Source: Scilla litardierei (lineage: Eukaryota > Streptophyta > Magnoliopsida > Asparagales > Asparagaceae). Taken from it: DNA of 64,000 bases. The position numbers and the translations under genes were made by a program. The notes under the pieces were generated by a model, which ran no database searches, was not told the origin of the DNA, and saw only the letters and a list, made by a program, of their open reading frames with translations. Of this stretch, positions 11,465 through 22,200 are shown piece by piece. Each line of letters opens with the position of its first letter. Position 1 is the first letter of the stretch. Location of the stretch: positions 178,332,051 through 178,396,050 of the forward strand of contig CM061138.1 of the NCBI GenBank assembly GCA_030789695.1. Direction: 5' to 3'.

Positions 11465-13011
11465 AACCCTTCCTCGTCCTCGAGGAAGACGAGTGAGAAT
11501 AGAAGCTCGAAGGGGGAAATATGAAGAAAGAAACAGGAAAAAAAGGAAATCCTAGATTACCCGTCAGAGCCAACGGAAACAAACACGAGACACTAAGCAA
11601 GCAGGCGAGAAGCATAGCACTAAGCACAAGAATACGAGTCCCTACTAGTGTTGTGGGTCCAAGCGGTGAAGCACGAGTGAGTGTGGTTATGAGCTAGCCA
11701 ACGGTGTAACTATCTAAATTGTGCAATCAAGCTCCATATACACATATCCATGGAATGACCCAAATATCGAATCAATTCGAGTTAGTAGTGAATAATAGTT
11801 CAAGCATGCATGAGAATAGTGTAAGAATAGAAACATGTCATATGTCAGGGACTCTACTGCTAGAAATTAGGAAATCGCTGCACGATTGCCAAGATGATTG
11901 CTAGAAAGCTCCTATGCCAAGTGTGTCCGAAAATGAAAGGGGTTGAGTGGGTTTGGAGGAGAGCACTTGGTGCAAATTCTCGCCTTCCCTTTACTCACGG
12001 CGGTAGGAGTAATATTCACAACAGAAAAATTTTGGAGTTTTGGATATTTGTATATTTTTTTGGATTTTGGCTATACATATTCTTTCTTTTCTCCTCTCTC
12101 CTTTTTTCTTCTCTTCTTTTTTTAATTTAGAAGTAGGAGAATGCGCATTCTCCAAAAAACGGGAGAACGATGTGCTAGTATGTGGAAAAATTGTGTACTC
12201 TCCCAAGTGGAAGTAAAGTACACGACGAGTGGATTTGCATCAAGTAAAACAAAAAAGAATTCGAATTCTAAACACTTGGCAAAAGGAGATTTTTCGCGGA
12301 TCAGAGTGTAAGCAACATAGGTTATCCTAGCCTATTGGTAGAGTCCCAACACATGCGATTTGAAGCATAAATATATAGACGATTCATGCATAATGAAGCA
12401 GAAAGTAGAGGCATTATACCGCATATTCGAAATTGAAGCATGATAGTCTAGGGGTCATCCAAGAATAGGCATATAGAACAAAATCACGACCTAGAAGCGC
12501 GCCAACTAGCTAGTCACAACACACAACTCAACACAAAAAGAAAAGTGAACCCACTGAGCATAAAATGCAATTGAACTCGGCTTCCTAGGGTTACTGAGGA
12601 TAGTTATCTCTGCTTAGCTAAGTGTGCATGTGGTTTAGTGGCAGTTTCATCATGCGGGGTCATCTCTAGGAGAGGGAGAATAAAAGGATGGAAAAAAAAG
12701 AAAAACAAGACGAAAATGACTCAAAACGGTGAAAAAGACACGACTGACGCACATAGTGCGACTCCCCAAAGCTAAATGTTGTATTGCCCTCAATGCGATA
12801 GGATTAAATGCGGGATGGCAACGAAAGATGGGAGGGAAGTACGCACCGACAAAGAAATAGAAAAAAACATGAAAAACACACAAAACGAGAGGTAGAAAAA
12901 TAAAGAAAATAAATACCGAAACCAATTATACCAAAGACATACACACAAACACACAAACACACAAAACAAGCACACAGCAAACAAGTGACACGACGACAAT
13001 CACAAAATATT
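11465..13011 (-). other. Athila 3' non-coding region
   Basis: About 1.5 kb between the ORF1-like frame and the LTR. It is T-rich or A-rich by strand, with a pyrimidine run at 12075-12122 and an A/C-rich run at 12830-12990. Short open frames exist but have low-complexity translations. I see no recognisable gene. Confidence 0.6.
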
Positions 13012-13026
13012 GATCTCCCCCAAGCT
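13012..13026 (-). other. Second polypurine-like tract in Athila
   Basis: The minus strand reads ATCAGCTTGGGGGAG, nearly the same as the LTR-adjacent tract (CAGCTTGGGGGATTT at 11450-11464) but 1.56 kb further inside and about 80 bp past the ORF1-like stop. It may be a central tract or the junction of an old rearrangement. Confidence 0.45.
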
Positions 13027-13105
13027 GATCTCAACAATGCCTAAAAAAAGATAGGATCATGGTGAATCAGAAAAACTGGCTAGGGGAAAATCAGAAAAAA
13101 GGAAA

Positions 13106-13717
13106 TCAAGGTGGGTGGATAATAGAAGAGGCCTTGGCCTTGCCCCTAGGATAATGATCGTGTAATGTGAGGCGTTGCCAAAAGAAGTCGACGTCAAAGT
13201 CAGGATGCAATTCATTGGGAATGGAGCTGCCTTCAAGATTGGGGAAACCGAAAATATCATTGATAGTGGTCAAAAGGGCACGAAAATTTCGGTTCCGAAG
13301 TCGAAACATGATATTTGACCCCGGCTTGATTTTGATCGTGGAGAGGAATTCTAGTGTGAGCACGGGGTAGGATTGAGCATGGGCGTGGAGAAACCCAAGC
13401 CATCCCAAGTTTGTGAATAAAGATTCGACTTCGGAGAAAACTCCGAGAGCGAATAAGGTTTGATCGTGTGTGAACTTGGTGGCGAGGTGAGGGAATTGGT
13501 CCAGGAGAGAGAAAAAATCTTTGTGCGCTTGGCTAATAAAGCGAATACGTTGAGGTCCAAGCAATGGGTCTCTCGCAGGAATAATAGGTGGAGGTGGTGG
13601 TTGGGTAGGCGGTGGTTGTGGAGCGCGTCCACGTGTAGGACGTGTGGGTCGTTGTCTCTTGCGAGACGGCTCCTCATCCACCATGGGTTGCTTACCCTTA
13701 TCCTTGTCTTTTTCCAT
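13106..13717 (-). CDS. ATHILA ORF1-like protein, C-terminally shortened
   Basis: The frame encodes 203 residues from the ATG at 13717 (MEKDKDKGKQP). The frame is open further upstream, but that stretch looks like leader sequence. The N-terminus is very basic (RKRQRPTRPTRGR, a likely nuclear signal), followed by a proline run. The rest resembles the ATHILA ORF-1 family found after pol in Athila elements, with segments such as FALGVFSEVESLFTNLGWLGF and ALLTTINDIFGFP. The role of that family is unknown. It ends KASSIIHPP and a stop, where family members as I recall continue, so it looks truncated. It lies 440 bp below a TATA box (14156-14162) with a CCGATCGG array above it, which could drive it separately. 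Family assignment is from memory of the motif style. Confidence 0.65.
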   Translation of the reverse strand: MEKDKDKGKQPMVDEEPSRKRQRPTRPTRGRAPQPPPTQPPPPPIIPARDPLLGPQRIRFISQAHKDFFSLLDQFPHLATKFTHDQTLFALGVFSEVESLFTNLGWLGFLHAHAQSYPVLTLEFLSTIKIKPGSNIMFRLRNRNFRALLTTINDIFGFPNLEGSSIPNELHPDFDVDFFWQRLTLHDHYPRGKAKASSIIHPP

Positions 13718-14155
13718 GATATTGTGGCAATTGGATGTAATATGTAAGATGATATATGGGTGCACACAACAAATGACAAAGTGACATAATAAAAATTCAT
13801 GTGGCAATATAATAACCAAGTTATGGAGCGAGTTTACCCAGCAATGATGCGACTCCTAGCTCCCAAAAGATCCCAAAATGCATGATGGAGTGTTCCGGAG
13901 AGCCGCCGCACACTAATCCAAAGAAAACAGAGTCTTTGAAAATCTGGGGAATTACGGCTAGGGTTTTGAGGGGTCTGCGGTTTGAATGTGGTCGATGGAG
14001 GGGCCTTGATGGTGAGAAAGTAGTGGAGGAAGTGGAGGAAGATGATTAGTAACCGTAGGAGTGATGGAGAAAATCGTTTGGGAAGAAGTCGAAACGAACG
14101 GATCGAGTGGGGTTTTAGGAGGTCGGGTGAAATGGAAGTCGGGTGGGGGGTTGGG
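13718..14155 (-). other. Leader between internal TATA box and ORF1-like frame
   Basis: On the minus strand this is C/T-rich near the TATA box, then contains AAAACCCTAGCC-like plant leader sequence. A possible donor (CTGGGTAAAC near 13840) is followed by a T-rich stretch before the ATG. A leader intron is possible but unproven. No other gene is visible. Confidence 0.45.
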
Positions 14156-14434
14156 TTATATAGGGTTTGGGTGAACCGATCAGGTGAAAATCACCGGTCG
14201 GTTGGATCAATTTTCAAAAATTCCTTGGATCAGCAGCTACAGGTCACCCGATCGGGTGATATCTCACCCGATCGGTTGACCGCTCTCCAAAAAACTTCCC
14301 AAGCCTCTGTTTTCTTCACCCGATCACTGACCCGATTGCCGAATTTATCACCCGATCGGTTCATCCTTCGACTGAAGCTGACCACTTACTGAAACGATCC
14401 ACCCGATCGGTTGATGTATGACCCGATCGGGTGG
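14156..14434 (-). promoter_or_regulatory. Internal LTR-like promoter module: CCGATCGG array plus TATA box
   Basis: The TATA sequence TATATAA is at 14156-14162 on the minus strand. Upstream of it (14175-14434) are about eight units of the type TCACCCGATCGG(G/T)TGA, at about 14175, 14191, 14244, 14264, 14316, 14348, 14399 and 14419. The same motif family, including the compound form CACCCGATCACTGA, precedes the TATA box in both Athila LTRs. The ORF1-like frame lies below it. Promoter activity is inferred from this layout. Confidence 0.6.
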
Positions 14435-14618
14435 GGCAATTCCTGCACAAAAAGTTTAATTTCTCTAAGTCTTACAACAAAAAAATCCCCACAACAGCAT
14501 TTATTCATAAAAATTAATAAACTAATCTTATTAAAAACCAACAGAAGTTTAGGACATGGGTTGCCTCCCATGAAGCGCTATTTTTTTATAGTCGTTCGCT
14601 CGACTCTTGATATAATAT
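14435..14618 (-). other. Spacer after the protease frame
   Basis: It holds GCGCTTCATGGGAGGCAACC-like sequence (minus strand, near 14580) of the kind that follows pol in Athila elements, then AT-rich sequence. This directly follows the protease frame, so the polymerase and integrase region appears deleted. Confidence 0.5.
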
Positions 14619-17248
14619 TCAGGATGGCTTGAAGGGGTGACGCTCAACGGTTGGTGTCCTCTCAGCAGGTGGGGCAAGAATTCTGGTTGTTGACAGCGGC
14701 GACAAATGGATGGTCTCAATCACTCCCCCACTGGTGATATCCGGGGGCTTCTCCTTTATGTTGGCGACACTCACCACTCTCTTCAAAATTTGAACTTCAT
14801 CAGCGGTGAGCATCAAAGGCTCTTTGCCCTTACTCTTCATCCGAGCATTCTTTCCAAGGCCAGGGGGAATTGACTGGGAGACACATTCTGGCCCAATAAT
14901 TTCCTCTCCGTCTAGACCAGAGTTCTCCACTATTCCATCCAAGTCTTTAGGGGGGTTCCTAGAAAGAACTTCCAATGCTCCTGCTTCATTAACTCTCTCT
15001 TCTTCAATTTCCAGAAGGTTGCAATTGGATTCCTCGGATGGTAGCTTCATGGACAACGCCAAGTCAAATTCCACCATTTGATCACCAACGTTTAAAGACA
15101 ATTTTCCCTTCTTTACATCGCTGAGCACACCGGCGATTGCCATAAAAGGTCTTCCGAGAATAATTGGAGTGTGATTATCCTCGGGCATATCCATCACTAC
15201 AAAATCCACCGGCACACGTACACCGCAGACATTAACTGGTAGGTCGTCGTCGACTCCCACGGGGTACTTGACGGATCGATCCGCTAGTTGCAAGGTCATC
15301 CCCGTAGGTTCCAGTTCACCCATATTGATCTTCCTGTAGAGTGAGAGGGTCATCAAACTTACACTTGCGTCCAAATCAACAAGCACTCTATTGATAGAGA
15401 CTTCCCCTATAGAGCACGGAATCGAAAAACTTCCTGGGTCCTTAAGCTTCGGCGGATTTGCTCGTTGAATCAAATCGCTACACTCCGTCGTAAGGACCAC
15501 CGTTTCCTTTCTTGTCCCCTTCGTCACTAGATCCTTAAGATATTTCACGTATGAGGGAATAGTCTCAATTGCTTCTAGGAACAGGATGTGAAGACTTAGA
15601 TCCTTCACCATCTCAAAGAACTTGACATACTTTTCGTCAATCTTGACCTTGGCAAGCCTCTGCGGAAATGGTACCGAAGGCTTAAAAACCCTCAAGTCTT
15701 CACCCTCATTCTTCTTCATCTTCTCAGAATCTCCCTCCAGAGTCACGGGACTTGATGTTGAAGCTCCGTTATCGTTCATCTCCATATTCGGTTGATCATT
15801 GACGATGGGCGCTTCACTATCTTTCTCGGCCTCCCGTGCCAGAATCTTCTTTCCACTCCTCAGAACAATAGCGAAAACATTCGCTTGACCGTGTGTCAAT
15901 GCTATGGTTTGGCTTGGTCCCCTTGGATTCACCTCCGGTTGACCCGGCAATTGTCCTTGCGCCTTTTGGAGGTTGGCTACCTGTAACCCCAGTTGGGTCA
16001 CTTGGTCGGCCAAGGTTTTCTGCCCAAGCTATAATTGTTGAGTGATCTTCTCCTGATTCGAAATGTACTGAGCCAGGAGGTTCTCAACCGAAGAGACCAC
16101 TCATTGTTGTTGATTGTATTGTTGTTGTTGGGGCGGAGGTTGCTGATGTTGAGGAGGAAGCTGTTGGTACATTTGTTGAGGTGGAGGAGGTAGGTATTGT
16201 TGTTGCTGAGGATGTTGCTGAAATTGTTGGTAGGGTGCATTGTAGCTAAAATTCGGATGATTCCGATTGTTGGGAGAATATCCAGGGTTAGAACTTGTCC
16301 TTGGCGGATAAGGCGCATTTCCCGTAGGATTATAAAATAGGGCACTTGCTTGATCCACGGGCAGTGAAATCTCTCCAACACCGAAGTCTCCCATCACTTC
16401 AGTTTCCACGACCGCTACTTGCTGTGGGTTAGCGACACTGGCTCCAACCATAAACGCTGAAATTTGAGTAGCTTGTCCACTTCCTCAACCCGATGCATGC
16501 CATCATCTTTTGGTGTAGCACGCTCATCACTCCACCTCTCGTTGTTGGATGCCATGTTCTCCAAGATAGTTCTGGCTTCCACTTCGTTTCTTGACATGAA
16601 AGATCCACCCGCTGTGGCATCTATAGAGGACTTCAAATCGTCCCTCAGTCCATTATAAAATAGGTTGATGATCTGCCAACGGGGGAGCTCGTGGTGAGGA
16701 CACTTCCTTTGCATTTCTTTGTACCTCACCCACGCTTCATGTAGCGACTCATGGTTAGCCTGGGAGAAAGAGGAGATTTCGCTTCTTAGCTTCATCGTCT
16801 TCCCCAGAGGAAAGAACTTGTTCAGGAATGCATTCGAAAGCCGCTCCCTGGTTGTGAACGTGTTGGGATCCTTCTCCCTCAGCCATTGCTTCGCTTTATC
16901 CTGTAGAGAGAACGATAATAATCTTAATCGAATAGCCTCGGTTGATACTCCATTGATTTTAAATGTCTCACACTTCTCCAAAAATGAGACTAGATTCTCA
17001 ATGGGATTCTCCATGGGAGCTCCAAAAAATTGGTCTTGTTGGATCCAAGCCACAAGTGATGGCTTCAACTCAAAGTTTCTGGTCGTAATGGCCAGAGGTT
17101 GAATGCTTGATATAAACCCAATAGACGGCATCGAATATTCGAGCAAAGACTTTGGAGGAGTGACGTTTCCTGCCATGGCGACAAATTCTTCTCTTCTTCT
17201 TCTTTCTGTGTTCAAACGCCTCAGGGTAGCGTTGATCTTGGGATCCAA
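14619..17248 (-). pseudogene. Athila gag-protease, broken by a frameshift and stop codons
   Basis: The gag frame runs 17248-16415 and has the plant retrotransposon gag core (MENPIENLVSFLEKCETFKI, later EAWVRYKEMQRKCPHHELP). Homology seems to extend upstream to about 17282 with no clear ATG. A shift near 16450 moves the reading to a Pro/Gln-rich segment (16451-16101, QQYLPPPPQQMYQQLPPQ). In-frame stops follow near 16100 and 16030. The protease frame (16013-14619, 464 residues) contains LVDLDASVSLMTLSLYRK, where the family has a D-x-G-A-S active site; here the glycine is aspartate. FVVMDMPEDNHTPIILGRPF follows as expected. The frame then ends without any reverse transcriptase. In the intact family it makes the particle shell and processing enzyme. 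Confidence 0.85.
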
Positions 17249-17442
17249 AGAAACTAAGTCATCGAGACTCCTCGAGTTCCTGCGCGTGAAGAATCAAGAT
17301 ATACCGTGAAGCACGTATAGTATGATACGAAATAAAAACAAAAAAATAAAAACAAAAGTGTAAAATGTGAAAATGATCACGGGGTAAGGATGTGAGCTAG
17401 TCTCAAGGATAACAAGGTCCTAAGTGTAACAAGCACGTTGCC
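17249..17442 (-). other. Athila leader between primer site and gag
   Basis: About 190 bp, A-rich in part, with no separate gene. It is short compared with the leaders of the copia elements in this window. Confidence 0.5.
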
Positions 17443-17460
17443 TCCCCGGAAACGGCGCCA
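17443..17460 (-). other. Athila primer binding site (tRNA-Asp type)
   Basis: The minus strand reads TGGCGCCGTTTCCGGGGA, one base different from the tRNA-Asp site expected for Athila (TGGCGCCGTTGCCGGGGA). Seven bases separate it from the LTR end at 17468. Confidence 0.85.
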
Positions 17461-17577
17461 TAAAGCTTGACCGCCCGTCCGTTTGGCACTCAAATCGGGA
17501 CGGGCATACTAGTGATTAGAATTTGTAAACCGCAAGCGCACAGTGTCGAAGTGTGGCTTGGGGGTCGATCACGGGGA

Positions 17578-18102
17578 TGTTGGATATGGACGACATGTAT
17601 ACACCCGTGAGGGAATGTATGAGGGTATATGGACCTCAGATGTCACGTACATGAAAGCATGTGCGAAGGGAACCTTTTCATGTGTGAAAAGGACCACTCG
17701 ATAAGTGGAAAAAGTCACTTTATAAGTGCATAAAGGCACTTGATAAGTGCATAAGGAAGAGGATAAGGAATAGTGCTAATATAGGCTAATAAGCTTATAA
17801 GTAGTTATTTCCTACAATAACTACCCTTGGCCTATAAATAGGACCCAATGGTAAGGCTTTTAAGGCTAATCCTTCATGCCATAAGTTTGCATAATGCAAC
17901 TTATTTTTCCTCTTATCCCTTCCATTAAGTTCTTCTTCCAAATAGAGATTTAGACGGTGAAATGCTGCTTTGATTCTCTGTGACAAAGTACCGACTGTTG
18001 TGGCGAATCCAAGGGCGAAGTTCAGAGACTATAACGAAGCATACGCTAACGTAAGTCTCTTCTCTCTTTCGATCCTCTATCATCTAATGTTGGGATTCGA
18101 CA
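17578..18102 (+). repeat. Copia 5' LTR
   Basis: A 525-bp LTR starting TGTTGGATATGG and ending GGGATTCGACA. A TATA box (TATAAATA) is at 17833-17840. It matches 36303-36828. Confidence 0.95.
17833..17840 (+). promoter_or_regulatory. TATA box in the copia 5' LTR
   Basis: TATAAATA is followed by GGACCCAA and a pyrimidine-rich leader. The 3' LTR has the same box at 36559-36566. Confidence 0.7.
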
Positions 18103-18103
18103 T

Positions 18104-18115
18104 TGGTATCAGAGC
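18104..18115 (+). other. Copia primer binding site (initiator Met tRNA)
   Basis: TGGTATCAGAGC begins two bases after the LTR end at 18102. This is the standard copia primer site. Confidence 0.9.
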
Positions 18116-19299
18116 CACACGGGTTCGCCCCCGGTCTCACTGATGAATGACACGTTGTCTCTTTCACGAATGAGTTTCCTACCATTATGGATATGGTAGG
18201 AGCGCATCGTGACGGAGAGAACGCAAAAATTGTTCTTTTCACGTTAGGGTCTTTTGTCATTACGGATATGGAAGGAACTCTCCATGACGGGAAGAACTGA
18301 CCGTTCATCTCGCCAAACTCGCACTCCTCATGGATGCTGAGTCTCCATTCAATAGGGAATGGGCACTCTCTTCATGTAGAGCGTGAAGTTTGCGGCCTTG
18401 AAAGTGTGTTATTTTTTTGGCACACGACCATTAAAGCATAACCACTTTCTCAATGAACGGGTGTCTCATCGGAGAAGATGGTGGTTACAAAAACTTCTCA
18501 TCGGAGAAGAAGATTGCCATGGAAGGGCATGGTGAATTGTCACCATGTAGTATGGCAATAGCATATCTCTTTGGTGCATGATCCCCATGGCCATGTGGGT
18601 CATGGTGGCTATGCACCCCCCTCCCCATTGGGGAAGGGGTTGGCTTCGGCCAATGACAACCAAGACCACCACCCCTTTGGGGGGGATGTGCGGCCGGACT
18701 CCAAGGAGGCCGGCCGGCCGGCCAGGGCCTCGGCCAGGTCGAGGCGCCCTGGCCGGCCAGGGCCAGGGGAGCCCTGGCCTCGGCCAGGGCCCGGCCGACC
18801 CTGGCAGAGGCCAGGGCCAGGGCCAGGCCAGGGAGCCCTGGCCTCAGCCAGGGCCAGGCCGAGGAGCCCTACGGTGCCAGCAGCCTCGGCCCCGGCCACC
18901 TGCATGGCCTGCCCCTACGGTGCCAGCGGCAGTTTCCTGAGGCAAAGCCCCCTGCAGGGGGAGGGCCTGGATCCCTACCGGGGGGAATCTGGCCTTAGCA
19001 CAGCCACGGCTCGACCCAGGCAATGGCCAGGGCAGGCCACTACCTCCCGCTACAAAATACGTTTTCAAAATACGTTTTCAAAATCGTTTTTCCGCTACAA
19101 GTACTATAAGAGTACTATTGTTTGATAAGTGATGGGGAAATATTGAAAGTTGTTCTAGATGGTGATTGGAATCGTAATAACCTTTCCGATTCTAGAGCAA
19201 CATCTTCAATATTTTTCGAAAGTAACTTATCAAATGTAAAATTTATGCAATGTTTTGATCGAACTCTTTTTATGTATTTTGCAGCATTTTAAAGCTAAA
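18116..19299 (+). other. Copia leader with GC-rich GGCCAGGG repeats
   Basis: A 1.2-kb leader. Bases 18690-18870 are a dense GC-rich run of GGCCAGGG/CCTGGCC units that would fold strongly. The open frames across it on both strands are repeat translations. A short A/T-rich part with repeated AAAATACGTTTTC (about 19055-19085) precedes gag. Confidence 0.6.
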
Positions 19300-22200
19300 A
19301 TGTCTTCTGCTACTAAGAACATCGTCGCTGAGTTGAACAAAGGTGAAAAACTCAACGGCGATAATTACAAACTGTGGTCCATGAAGATACAATATGTTCT
19401 AGAGGAGCAAGATGTGCTCGAAACTCTGACGAACATAATGATTGAACCTGAGTTAGGCACTATGGCCCAACACAGAAGAGACAAGGAAGCTTTCGATGCT
19501 TGGTCTCAGAAGAACAAAATTGCTCGCATTACGTTGTTGTCAAGTATGGCCGACGACATAATGCGAATTTTCCGAGAATATGACCTAGCTATGGACATAT
19601 GGTCCAAGCTAGAGGAGAAGTTTGGTGACACCTCGGTGACCAAACTTCGCTCTTTAACTATAAAATTCGATTCGTACAAAAAACGTCCAGATCATTCCAT
19701 GGGAATGCATCTGCGGCACATGGCGAATCTTATTTCAGAGTTAAAGGATGCAGGTCATATGATCACTGATGAGCAACAAATCCAAGCGGTCATAAGTTCC
19801 CTACCTATCGAATGGGACAATATGAAGATGCATCTCACTCATAATGAGAGCATCAAGAACTTCATCGATGTTTCTAAGCACCTCGAGTTAGAGGAAGGGT
19901 GGCTTGCGGCTGCCAAGCCAAGTACAGAAGTGCACATGGTTGCTAGTTCCTCACACGAGGGAAAGAAACGTAAACATCACTCGAAGTTTGCTCATGAGTA
20001 TAAAAAGCAACCGGTGTCTACCAAGAAACCCAAACAAAAGGGTGGGAACCAGAAATGGCACAAGAAGACGGACTTGAAGAAGATCAAGTGCTTCAAGTGC
20101 AACAAGTTAGGTCACTTTGCCCGTTCATGTTCGGATGGAGATGACAAGGTAACTTGTCATAATACTAGTTACATATGTGTTTCTAGTTCAATATTTCTTG
20201 TAGAATCTAATCCTTTTTGGATAATTGATTCAGGTACCATCGACCACATAGCAAGGGACAGACGGTCCTTCGTGGAGTATCACCGGATACCCCAAGGAAC
20301 AAAGTGGATATATGTAGGAAACAACACACGTGTTGAAGTGAAAGGCGTTGGGACGTGCAAGCTCGTCTTGGACAACGGCCGCACTATCTTACTTCATGAT
20401 GTTCTCTTCGCTCCGGATATTCGAAGGAATATCATATCTGTGGTTGTCTTAATGGGTCTTGGTTATAGTTGGTTCTTTCATAATTATAAAGTGGATCTGT
20501 CTTGTAATAATTTTTTAATTGGTTCTGAGTATGTTTTTAAAGGATTCATTGTATTGAATACGATGTACGATTCCTCAAATTTTAATGAAAATTTCCTTGT
20601 TACAAATTCTTCGATTTATGAGTCAGATGTAATTTGTTGGCACGCAAGGCTTGGTCACATTGGACCAACACGCATGGATAGACTTGCCAAACGTGGCCTT
20701 CTATCCAATGTTTCAAAGGTCGAAATGTCGACTTGCGAATATTGCCTTATAGGAAAATCTTGTCGCAAGCCATTTGGAACCGGCACAAGGGCCGAGGTTC
20801 CATTACAGCTCATCCATTCGGACATATGTGGTCCGATGAATGTCAAGACAAGACGCAGAAAGTTCTATTTCATCACTTTTATTGATGACTTCACCCGATT
20901 CGGACATATCTATTTGATATCCCACAAAAATGAAGCATTAACCTGCTTTAAAAACTATATGAGTTTAGTGGAAAATCAATTAGATCGCAAGATTAAGGTC
21001 TTGCGAACCGATAGAGGCGGTGAATATCAATCAGCAAGTTTTAAGGAACTTTGTGATAAAAAGGGCATAGTTCATCAAGTAACTATGCTTTATACTCCGC
21101 AACAAAATGGTGTTGCTGAAAGGAGGAATAGGACTTTAATGGAAATGGTCCGTTCAATGATGGCGCAAGCTAACTTGCCAATCACCTTTTGGGGTGATGC
21201 ATTATTGACGGCTGTGTTCATCTTAAACCGCGTACCCTCGAAATCAGTTAAATCCACTCCTTATGAGTTGTGGAACCAAAGGTCTCCTGACTTAAGCATT
21301 TTAAAACCTTGGGGGTGTGCATCCTATGCACATATTTCCTCCCATAAGTATGGCAAACTTGGGCCAAGGGGGAGGAAATGTATCTTTATACGATACGCAG
21401 AAAACCCCAAAGGTTATGTTTTCATTAGTCAGGAAGACAATGGAGGACTGATTGAATTTGAATCGAGGGATGTTACTTTCTTGAAAAATGAGTTTCCAAG
21501 ACAGGGCGAGATAAGTCAGGACTTATTTCTATTTGAGATTTATGATCAAGAAGGATTACCTCATTCGAGTGAGAGAATTCTTGGTGAAGACGAAAATACG
21601 TTTCAACCTTCACCAATGGATGATACGAATGATGCGAATCCTATTCCATATTGGAATAATGATCCAAGTGGGAGCAATTCTAACCACATTCTAAGTGGGA
21701 GTATGATTAGAATTGATCCAAATTCAAGTCAACAAGGACTTGAAGAATCTCAAATACGACGTAGTAGTCGTACAAGGTTAGCTCATTTAAGATTTGAGGA
21801 TGAATTCCCACAAACCTTTGTGACTTTACTACAAGATGATGACGAGCCTGCTACTTTCAAACAGGCCGTATCATGCTCTGCAAAAGATAAATGGATGGAA
21901 GCGATGAAGGAGGAATTAGAATCCATGAAAATTAACCGAGTCTGGGACTTGGTTGACTTACCCAGAGGATGTAGAGCTATTGGGAACAAATGGGTTCTTA
22001 AGATCAAGCATAAGGCTGATGGTTCTATAGACAGATATAAAGCTCGCCTTGTCGCGAAAGGTTTTACGCAACAGGAAGGGATAGACTACGAAGAAACCTT
22101 CTCATATGTTGTTCGTTTTACCTCGATTCGATTGATTCTGGCTTTGGTAGCTTGCTTAGACCTCGAATTACATCAAATGGATGTAAAGACTGATTTGCTC

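Noticed and set aside
11307..11627. 106-residue minus frame across the Athila LTR and polypurine tract
   Set aside because: It crosses the LTR boundary and is Phe/Leu-rich low-complexity sequence.
18571..19125. Open frames across the GC-rich copia leader
   Set aside because: They are translations of the GGCCAGGG repeat and are open on both strands.
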